From positions 1 to 64,000 of the forward strand of contig UCKM01000031.1 of NCBI GenBank assembly GCA_900473175.1: DNA of 64,000 nucleotides, given 5' to 3'. The position numbers and the translations under genes were made by a program. This document shows positions 59,001 through 64,000 of this stretch, in pieces. This stretch comes from Hyphomicrobiales bacterium. Lineage in GTDB: Bacteria; Pseudomonadota; Alphaproteobacteria; Rhizobiales; Rhizobiaceae. The notes under the pieces are model-generated. The model searched no databases. It saw nothing but the letters and a program-made list of their open reading frames with translations, and was not told where the DNA came from. Positions within the stretch are counted from its first letter, which is position 1; each line of letters begins with the position of its first letter.

Positions 59001-61639
59001 GAGAAAACATCAGTGAGGATCGCCTGGAAATGCCCCTTGAGCGACAGGTTCATATCCGTCGGTACCAGGTTGGTGAAGAGGATCATCGTCGGTACGATGA
59101 ACATGCTGAAGATGAGGAAACATTGCCACAACGTGGCAAGCCCGGGCGGCATCAACGTCCAGCCGGCAATGGCCGCGATCAGCCAGAATATCGGCGCCAG
59201 CGAGCGGCGTAGATTGTCGACCATCTTCCAGCGGGTGACGGCTGTTATGCCCGCCTTGGTGCTGAACAGATAGGGTAGAAGCTGCCAGTCGCCGCGTGTC
59301 CAGCGATGGTGGCGCGAAATGTCCACATTATACCCGGTCGGGTAGTCTTCCACCACTTCGACATCGCTGACGAGCGCGGCGCGCGCATAACCGCCTTCGA
59401 GCAGATCATGGCTGAGAACAGTGTTCTCGGCGATCTTGCCGTCGAGCGCGGCCTCGAAAAAGTCGATGTCATAGAGGCCTTTGCCGGTAAACGTCCCCTC
59501 ACCGAGCACGTCCTGGTAGACGTCGGAAACTGCAAAAACATATGGGTCGATGCCGCGATTGACCGAGAAGACACGCTGCAGGAATGAAGCGTCGTCGCCG
59601 GTGGTGAGCGACGGGGTCACACGGGGCTGCAGAACGGAGTAGCCGCTGACAACGCGGCCTGACCTCTCCCGGTAGATCGGGCGATTGAGCGGATGCACGA
59701 GCTTGCCAGCAAGGCGATTGACCGAGTCCGGCGTCAATCGTGTATCGGAATCGAGCGTCATCACGAACTTGATGTCTGTCGGCAATTCTTCGTTTGAGGG
59801 GAAATAGGTGGTGTCCTTGTCGCCGCGCAACAGCAGATTAAGCTCATGCAGCTTGCCACGCTTCCGCTCCCAGCCCATCCAGCGATTTTCCTGCGCATTG
59901 AACAGGCGCTTTCTGTGCAGGACGAAGAAGCGTGGGTTGGTCTGCGTGTAATGTTCGTTGAGCGCGGTTATCTTCTCGCGTGCGTATTCGAGAATGTCGA
60001 GATCATCGTCGGTCTGCTCGAACTTGCTGTCGGACCAGTCGGTGAGAAGCGCGAAATAGACTTCACCACGCGGGTTGGTGAGGTAATGCACTTCCAGATT
60101 GCGAATGTGTTCGTCAACGGAATCGCGCGAAGTGATCAGCGTCGGCACGGCGACGAGGGTCTTCGCCTCTGGCGGCAGCCCATTCTTGTATTCGAAGCCG
60201 ATCAGCCGCGTGGGCGGCATGAACATCGGAACGATCCAGTTGACGAAACCGTTGGCGGTTTCCATCGCCGGGAAGACGGCCAGCACGGTGAACAGGAGCG
60301 TCATCTCGTTCGACAGACCGGCGTAGCGCAAGCAATAGTGGATCAGTAGCAGAATGGCGATCGAGAAGAATGACGCCGGAATCCACAGACCGGCGAGACC
60401 CAACTTGCGATAGAACCGCACCCAGTGTTCGAGCACCGTCGGCCTGTAGCTGCACCGATCTTCAAGTTCGGGCCGGCCTTCGCCCGCCAGATAATAGCCG
60501 ACGTCGCGTTTGCGCTGTTCGGTTACACCCCCTTCGTCGCCGGTCTGTTCGGCGCTCTTGTGCGCCAGATCCAGCGCCTCCTGCGTGATGTCCTGCTCGC
60601 TCTTGCCCGAGCGGCGCGCGATCTTTTCGATGGCAACGCGATAGGCATTGCGCGAGTGGAAATCGAGCGCATCGAAATTCGAATGTTCCCGCAAGACCGC
60701 GTCAACGCCGCTGACCGTCTCGAACCAGGTGATCCAGTCGACGTCGTCTATGGATTTCAGGCTTCGGATGAGGTTCCCCATCGTCACGCCGCCGGTCGAC
60801 TGGCGCGTATGTTCCTGGATGATGGCGTCTTCGGCGTCGCTGCCGTTCTTTTCGAGCTCTTCCTCGAGCCAGGCGACCGCGGCCCCTGAGTGGGTGGCAC
60901 CGCCGCGCAGGCGATAGAGCAAGTGGGTGGCAAAGGTGCTGTCACGCGCCGCAGCGGAATATTGGGCGAGGAGTTGCGGCAGCGCATCCTTGTCGGCGTT
61001 CAGCGTGATCTCGTCGGCGACACTATTGGCATAGGCTCGCATGCGGCGAGCGCGCTCGACGCGCAGAGAAAGCCTGCGGGCATTTTCGATGAGGATGAAA
61101 CGTACTGCCGAGGGCAGCGCCCACAACTCACCAATATGCAGCGGCTGGACGGTCTGGAAGCCCTCGACGATGGCGCTGAGAGAGTTGAGCGAGAACTGGC
61201 TGTCAGTATGGGCGACATAAAGCCATGCGAGCGCCATGACGCGCGGAATACCGGCATTGTTTGTCAGCGACGGCAATTGGCGGAAGAACTTCTTCGGCAG
61301 GTCGCGCTCGACCTGCTGGATATTCTGATCAACCAGGTAATAGTTGTCGAGCAGCCATTGGGCTGCCGGCGTAATCGTCTCACCCTTGCGTGCTGCGGCG
61401 TCGGAGGAACGATAGGAATGCAGGATGAGCCGGGCGTTCTCAATGGTGCGCTGTTCGAAAACCATGGGCTCATAGTCGGGCAGACGAACGTCTTCGCCCT
61501 TCGCTACGCGGGCTCCCAGATCCCTCAGATCGTCAATGGATTTGTAATGCGCTCTGATAGGGTTCGGCTGGGCAGACAAAACCTGTCCAACGGTCTTCTT
61601 CTGGGATGCGAATGCTTGAAATAAACTCAATACGGGCAT
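53009..61639 (-). CDS. cgs: Cyclic beta-1,2-glucan synthase
   Basis: This 2876-residue inner-membrane protein (NdvB/ChvB/Cgs family) makes and cyclises osmoregulated beta-1,2-glucan. In order: an N-terminal region (1-400), membrane helices (about 415-475), a GT84 glycosyltransferase with DSDTR near residue 626 and RHHRWTRGDWQL near 775, further helices (about 815-1000), a long linker, and a C-terminal GH94-type phosphorylase domain with GDWNDGMNRVGEDGKG near 2540 that controls chain length. The size is close to the Brucella and Sinorhizobium enzymes (about 2830-2870). The product is exported and needed for osmotic adaptation and host interaction. Very long open frames on the opposite strand are shadows of this gene. 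Confidence 0.97.
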   Translation of the reverse strand: MPVLSLFQAFASQKKTVGQVLSAQPNPIRAHYKSIDDLRDLGARVAKGEDVRLPDYEPMVFEQRTIENARLILHSYRSSDAAARKGETITPAAQWLLDNYYLVDQNIQQVERDLPKKFFRQLPSLTNNAGIPRVMALAWLYVAHTDSQFSLNSLSAIVEGFQTVQPLHIGELWALPSAVRFILIENARRLSLRVERARRMRAYANSVADEITLNADKDALPQLLAQYSAAARDSTFATHLLYRLRGGATHSGAAVAWLEEELEKNGSDAEDAIIQEHTRQSTGGVTMGNLIRSLKSIDDVDWITWFETVSGVDAVLREHSNFDALDFHSRNAYRVAIEKIARRSGKSEQDITQEALDLAHKSAEQTGDEGGVTEQRKRDVGYYLAGEGRPELEDRCSYRPTVLEHWVRFYRKLGLAGLWIPASFFSIAILLLIHYCLRYAGLSNEMTLLFTVLAVFPAMETANGFVNWIVPMFMPPTRLIGFEYKNGLPPEAKTLVAVPTLITSRDSVDEHIRNLEVHYLTNPRGEVYFALLTDWSDSKFEQTDDDLDILEYAREKITALNEHYTQTNPRFFVLHRKRLFNAQENRWMGWERKRGKLHELNLLLRGDKDTTYFPSNEELPTDIKFVMTLDSDTRLTPDSVNRLAGKLVHPLNRPIYRERSGRVVSGYSVLQPRVTPSLTTGDDASFLQRVFSVNRGIDPYVFAVSDVYQDVLGEGTFTGKGLYDIDFFEAALDGKIAENTVLSHDLLEGGYARAALVSDVEVVEDYPTGYNVDISRHHRWTRGDWQLLPYLFSTKAGITAVTRWKMVDNLRRSLAPIFWLIAAIAGWTLMPPGLATLWQCFLIFSMFIVPTMILFTNLVPTDMNLSLKGHFQAILTDVFSGAADIALRITFLANMAVLMGDAIVRTLYRLFVSRKHLLEWRAAAQAKTSSPDTLQYYLQLMWPAMVVAIIAIGLPLAGHSRAWFIAVPFALIWFFSPTIAWLVSRSAKPLDDLNVRSSDKSELRRIARRTWHYYDTFVTKEQNFIPPDNFQEDPHPVIATRTSPTNIGMYLLSTVAARDFGWIGFNETLTRIDQTLETLEKMEKYRGHLYNWYETTTLRPLLPLYVSAVDSGNLAGHLVALSSALEKWAEAPSVYLQSDLDGVLDVSDILEEAISDIPDDRRVLRPLRRRLEERVANFRRAITTIKEEPETASLRTINLSLFAGDIQRLTEELHGELESPVSATANEWALLLVKTCQAHTDDAIGSHEGTDVLRDRLVTLATRARQLAFDTDFTFLERKERRLLSIGFRVETNELDASCYDLLASEARLASLFAIAKGDIPVEHWFRLGRLLVPVGWRGALISWSGSMFEYLMPPLVMIEPLGSMLDQTNKLIVQRQIEYGESKGLPWGISEAAYNARDPEMNYQYTNFGVPTLGLKRGLSKNYVVAPYASIMASQYEPAEAVKNLRRLRDLGALGQYGFYDAVDFTKSRVREGEEYAIVRNYMAHHHGMSIVAVNNVVFEGRMRERFHSDPVIEAAELLLQEKAPREIPVLQAKAENPMRKAVESSEETPSIHIIENPLAAPRATQVMSNGHYSVMVTANGGGYSRWNGLAITRFQPDILESGYGTFLFLRDMENGEWWSATGDPVRASGEKSMTIFADYKAEFIKESGTLHTTVEAIVASDSDGEGRRIVITNTGTKDRIIEVTSYAELVLTNDDTDTAHPAFAKMFVETEIDQRGDTIYATRRKRNNDEPDIHVAHMVSDSSGAMREVQAETDRRAFIGRGRSLRNPAAFDDGATLSGSQGFVLDPIAALRCRVRVPAHKKVALVFWTLVRPNRHELEEVVARFRHPDCFAREFSLSWTSSQVRLHHIGINPDEAQVFQRVATSLIYPDKALRMPSESIANGLGSQSELWPMSISGDFPILALRIDDEADMETLRNLLRAHEYWRAKGLVVDVVVINERSFSYAQDFQRGLEAICENSRARGAQLGPRVHIFTVRRDQMSDVSYNTLLASARIVMHAQNGSLSEQLKRMEGLSADLVPAAETGTGKTVATADTGLDEMRGIPPAPTQLLRTRAPKIAGDDLAFWNGFGGFDMKSGEYIVRLGGLTCTPQPWINVISNSGFGFHVSAEGAGFTWSGNSRDYQLTQWSNDPVINRSGEAIYIVDLDKNTAFAPTASVLRDPSVQYETRHGQGYSTLLSRHGNVGLELTHTIDTEMPVRVSRLKITNYGGSAKRLRTYGFVEWMLGNARAKTAPFIVPSWDAETGVLFARNPYGIDRRDHVAFFATNMKPQSVTSDRAEFFGTLGSVDRPAAVLQAKTLSNVVEAGGDPCAALAVDIELAAGETKELLFYMGDAGSAEEARRILREASKRSFDDTLAASKAVWQDFLGGLQVETPDDAFDLMVNRWLPYQSLACRIWARSAFYQASGAFGFRDQLQDTLSMLILDPSLARKQILNVSARQFKEGDVQHWWLPATGAGVRTKISDDVVWLGYAIAHYTAVTGDMSILDEQIAFIEGRALEGSEHDAFYQPTISGEKVSVYEHAARALDLAIARTGQHGLPLMLTGDWNDGMNRVGEDGKGESVWLGWFLISTLRDMLPIATKAKDTARVERWEAHIATLKAALEKDGWDGEWYRRGYFDDGAPLGSKKSEECKIDSIAQSWSVLSGFGDPARAKQAMHSVATHLVDDEVDIIKLFTPPFNKSRHDPGYIKSYPVGVRENGGQYTHAATWAVLAMAKLGDADEAYRWFNKLNPVNHALDKEKAESYRVEPYVVAADVYSVDPMRGRGGWTWYTGSAGWLYRVATEGILGISRQHDRLFVDPALPSDWDGFRFVLRNVEATYTVEVKPAAKGGKKITVDGKKLTKAENGIPLEASGEHNVVVEVPSIRVLTDATATAAK

Positions 61640-61834
61640 TTGCCTTCATTTCGGTTGGAAGAAAAAATCTTCTGGATTGCAGCACAAGTCAATTCAGTGG
61701 TCCATCACCAACGAGCCAGTTTACGATCTAATCCGACGATGGCAATTAGGCTATCACCACTTTCGCCAATAGCGATCAGTTTTGATGAAAATGAGTCAGA
61801 TTTCCATTGGGCTTTTGACGGATAAACCCTGACG

Positions 61835-61871
61835 CAAAAAGAAAAACCGGGATCAAAATCGATCCCGGTTT
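61835..61871 (-). terminator. Rho-independent terminator of the cysTWA operon
   Basis: AAACCGGGATC (61844-61854) pairs with GATCCCGGTTT (61861-61871); on the minus strand the stem is followed by TTCTTTTTG. It lies 20 bases after the cysA stop. Confidence 0.85.
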
Positions 61872-61890
61872 CGTTGTCTCGCTTGTCAGC

Positions 61891-62925
61891 TCAGCTTTTG
61901 CCAAAGACCCGCCAGTGTCTCGGCCGGAAGGAAATGCGGTTTTTCTCCCGCGCCGGATAATCTGCGTCGATGCCGATTTCGACGCGTTGTTCCGCATCAA
62001 TCTGGAGTTCGACGCGCCTGGTTGCACCGACGCGGCGGCTGGCGACGATAGTCCCGGATATACATTCGTTGGTATCATCGACCAGTTCGACATCGTGCGG
62101 CCTGAAATAGAGCAATCCTTCGCCATCGCCGCGATCGCTCGTGATGCCGAGCGGGTGGCCAGCCAGGAAGAGCTGCCCATGCTCCACACGGACGGATACC
62201 GAACTGGATTCTCCGATAAAACCGTAGACGAAGGGCGAATTCGGCTTGTCATAGACCTCGTCGGGCGTGCCGATCTGTTCGATCCGCCCCTGGCTCATCA
62301 CGACCACGCGGTCGGCCAGCTCCAGCGCTTCATCCTGGTCATGCGTGACGAAAACCGTCGTATGCTTGGTCTTGTCGTGGATTTCGCGCAGCCAGCGGCG
62401 CAGCTCCTTGCGCACCTTGGCGTCGAGTGCGCCGAAAGGCTCGTCCAGAAGCAAGACCCGCGGTTCGATCGCCATGGCACGCGCAAGGGCAACGCGCTGG
62501 CGCTGGCCGCCAGAAAGCTGGGCCGGATAGCGCTTTTCAAGGCCGGAAAGCTGAACGAAGTCGAGAAGCTCGGACGAACGCCGCCTGATCTCGTCGCTAC
62601 TCGGGCGGGTCGTGGAAGGCCGCACCTTGAGCCCAAATCCGACATTGTCGAGTACAGTCATATGACGGAACAGCGCATAATGCTGGAATACAAATCCGAC
62701 ATTGCGCTCCTGCACCGATTTCAGCGAGGCATCCTCGTCACCAAAGTAAACCTTGCCTTCGGTCGGCGATTCAAGGCCGGCGATCAGGCGCAAAAGAGTT
62801 GTCTTGCCGGAGCCGGATGGTCCAAGCAGAGCGATCAACTCACCCGAATTGATGTCGAGTGACACGTCGTGCAGCGCCGGAAAGCGATCAAACTCCTTGC
62901 GCACACCACTTACGCGAACGTCCAT
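61891..62925 (-). CDS. cysA: Sulfate/thiosulfate ABC transporter ATP-binding protein
   Basis: This 344-residue CysA ATPase has Walker [10 protein letters not shown], signature [16 protein letters not shown], Walker [13 protein letters not shown] and a C-terminal TOBE-type domain. It powers sulfate import through CysT and CysW. It is 11 bases after cysW and the last gene of the operon before a terminator. Confidence 0.95.
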   Translation of the reverse strand: MDVRVSGVRKEFDRFPALHDVSLDINSGELIALLGPSGSGKTTLLRLIAGLESPTEGKVYFGDEDASLKSVQERNVGFVFQHYALFRHMTVLDNVGFGLKVRPSTTRPSSDEIRRRSSELLDFVQLSGLEKRYPAQLSGGQRQRVALARAMAIEPRVLLLDEPFGALDAKVRKELRRWLREIHDKTKHTTVFVTHDQDEALELADRVVVMSQGRIEQIGTPDEVYDKPNSPFVYGFIGESSSVSVRVEHGQLFLAGHPLGITSDRGDGEGLLYFRPHDVELVDDTNECISGTIVASRRVGATRRVELQIDAEQRVEIGIDADYPAREKNRISFRPRHWRVFGKS

Positions 62926-62936
62926 TTCAAATCCCC

Positions 62937-63821
62937 TCAGTGTCCGCCAACAGCGCGGAGCTCCGACGCATATCTCAGTTCCAGAAGAGACTTGAGAACG
63001 AGCGTCACCAGCGCGAGCAGCGCCAGTAGCGAAGCCACCGCAAAAGCAGCGACAAAATTATATTCGTTGTAAAGAATTTCGACATGCAGCGGCATCGTAT
63101 TGGTCAGACCCCTGATGTGTCCCGATACGACAGATACTGCGCCGAACTCCCCCATGGCCCGGGCGTTGCACAAAAGCACGCCGTAGAGCAAGCCCCATTT
63201 GATGTTCGGCAAAGTGACATGCCAAAATGTCTGCCAGCCATTTGCCCCGAGCGAGAGTGCGGCCTCCTCGTCGGTTGTCCCCTGATGCTGCATCAGCGGG
63301 ATCAGTTCGCGGGCAACGAAGGGAAAGGTGACGAACACAGTTGCGAGGACGATGCCTGGGACCGCAAATAGAATCTCGACTCCATGCGACTTGAGCCAGG
63401 GCCCGAGAAAGCTGTGCGAGCTGAACAAAAGCACGTAGATCAGGCCGGAAATCACCGGCGAAACCGAAAACGGCAGGTCGATGAGGGTTGTCAGGAAAGC
63501 CTTGCCTTTGAATTCGAACTTGGCAATCGTCCAGGCGGCAACGACACCGAAGACGAGATTGAGCGGCACCGCTGTTGCGGCAACCAACAGGGTCAACCGA
63601 ATGGCAGCTTGGGCGTCCGGCTCCGCAAAGGCGGCAAAATACTGTGCCGGTCCTTTTCGGAATGCTTCGACGAAGACCGAGACGAGCGGCAGGAACAGGA
63701 ACAGGCCGAGGAATGCCAGCGTGATGGCAATCAGCACATAGCGGGCGCTGCGGCTCTCGGTTGTCGCCGGGTGCCAGGCCTTGGCTGCCGGGGCTGCGGT
63801 CTGGGACAGATCATGTGCCAT
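62937..63821 (-). CDS. cysW: Sulfate/thiosulfate ABC transporter permease CysW
   Basis: This 294-residue permease has about six membrane helices and the EAA-like loop region ([22 protein letters not shown]). It forms the sulfate channel with CysT. I choose ATG 63821 over ATG 63827 because AAGGAGGT directly abuts the latter and is six bases from the former. It overlaps the end of cysT by 11 bases, so the two are translationally coupled. Confidence 0.93.
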   Translation of the reverse strand: MAHDLSQTAAPAAKAWHPATTESRSARYVLIAITLAFLGLFLFLPLVSVFVEAFRKGPAQYFAAFAEPDAQAAIRLTLLVAATAVPLNLVFGVVAAWTIAKFEFKGKAFLTTLIDLPFSVSPVISGLIYVLLFSSHSFLGPWLKSHGVEILFAVPGIVLATVFVTFPFVARELIPLMQHQGTTDEEAALSLGANGWQTFWHVTLPNIKWGLLYGVLLCNARAMGEFGAVSVVSGHIRGLTNTMPLHVEILYNEYNFVAAFAVASLLALLALVTLVLKSLLELRYASELRAVGGH

Positions 63822-64000
63822 AGCCATACCTCCTTCGACTCCAGGCCTGAATGAGATTGATGATGAAAAGCATCGCGAATGAGAGGAGAAGCATGATGGC
63901 GGCGATTGCGGTCGCGCCCGCATAGTCGAATTCCTCAAGGCGAATGACGATCAGGAGCGGCGCAATTTCCGACACATAGGGCAGATTGCCTGCAATGAAG
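63811..64000 (-). CDS. cysT: Sulfate/thiosulfate ABC transporter permease CysT, C-terminal part
   Basis: Only the last 62 codons are inside the window; the frame reads FIAGNLPYVSEIAPLLIVIR and ends in [14 protein letters not shown]. This matches the C-terminus of CysT (CysU), including the last membrane helix. The gene continues past the right edge. Its stop overlaps the start of cysW. Confidence 0.88.
   Translation of the reverse strand, partial: FIAGNLPYVSEIAPLLIVIRLEEFDYAGATAIAAIMLLLSFAMLFIINLIQAWSRRRYGYGT
63828..63835 (-). promoter_or_regulatory. Ribosome binding site deciding the cysW start
   Basis: The minus strand reads AAGGAGGT, touching ATG 63827 and six bases from ATG 63821, so the second ATG is favoured. 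The site is inside the cysT coding region. Confidence 0.8.

Overview
The window reads as a stretch of chromosome from an alphaproteobacterium of the order Hyphomicrobiales (Rhizobiales), most likely near Phyllobacterium, Brucella/Ochrobactrum or Mesorhizobium. This rests on gene content: a giant cyclic beta-1,2-glucan synthase, the ornithine-lipid enzyme OlsB, the rhizobial smoEFGK-smoS-mtlK polyol operon, the block lptC-lptA-lptB-rpoN-hpf-ptsN, and two intergenic small RNA candidates that fit rhizobial families. No BLAST or other search was run, so the genus is inference.

Layout. 1-10.8 kb: a small CxxC protein whose end was rewritten by a palindromic repeat, a SorC-type regulator, then a polyol operon (ABC transporter, two polyol dehydrogenases, a HAD phosphatase and an FGGY kinase). 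10.8-16.2 kb: polA (minus), a three-hairpin sRNA candidate, an M20 dipeptidase and RNase D. 16.2-22.1 kb: a membrane acyltransferase, an anti-Shine-Dalgarno sRNA candidate, a small lipoprotein, a mosaic repeat, a class A penicillin-binding protein, a second palindromic repeat and glpK. 22.2-30.5 kb: an SDR enzyme and a complete xylose locus, xylR-xylB-xylA (minus) divergent from xylF-xylH-xylG (plus). 30.5-46.8 kb, all minus strand: nfu, a universal stress protein, trpS, murJ, glnD, mutS, olsB, lspA, two RNA methyltransferases, an ornithine cyclodeaminase, a LapA-like protein, ihfB and sppA. 47.0-52.4 kb: LPS export (lptCAB), rpoN, hpf and ptsN. 52.4-64 kb: a Fur-family regulator, the 2876-residue glucan synthase, and sulfate uptake (cysA, cysW and the end of cysT, cut by the window edge).

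How the genes work together. Two sugar modules (polyols to ketoses, xylose to xylulose 5-phosphate) each carry their own importer, enzymes and regulator. glnD, rpoN and ptsN are three parts of nitrogen/PTS-Ntr control. The envelope is well represented: PBP1A, MurJ, LptABC, LspA, SppA, OlsB, Cgs. No phage, insertion sequence, CRISPR array, defence island, rRNA or tRNA was seen.

The less ordinary content is non-coding: two families of dispersed inverted-repeat elements (524-762 and 20420-20583; 4138-4390 and 17895-18085), two sRNA candidates with C-rich loops, stem-loops inside both ABC transporter operons, and a possibly altered proofreading motif in PolA. I found no clear evidence of a wholly new multi-gene system.
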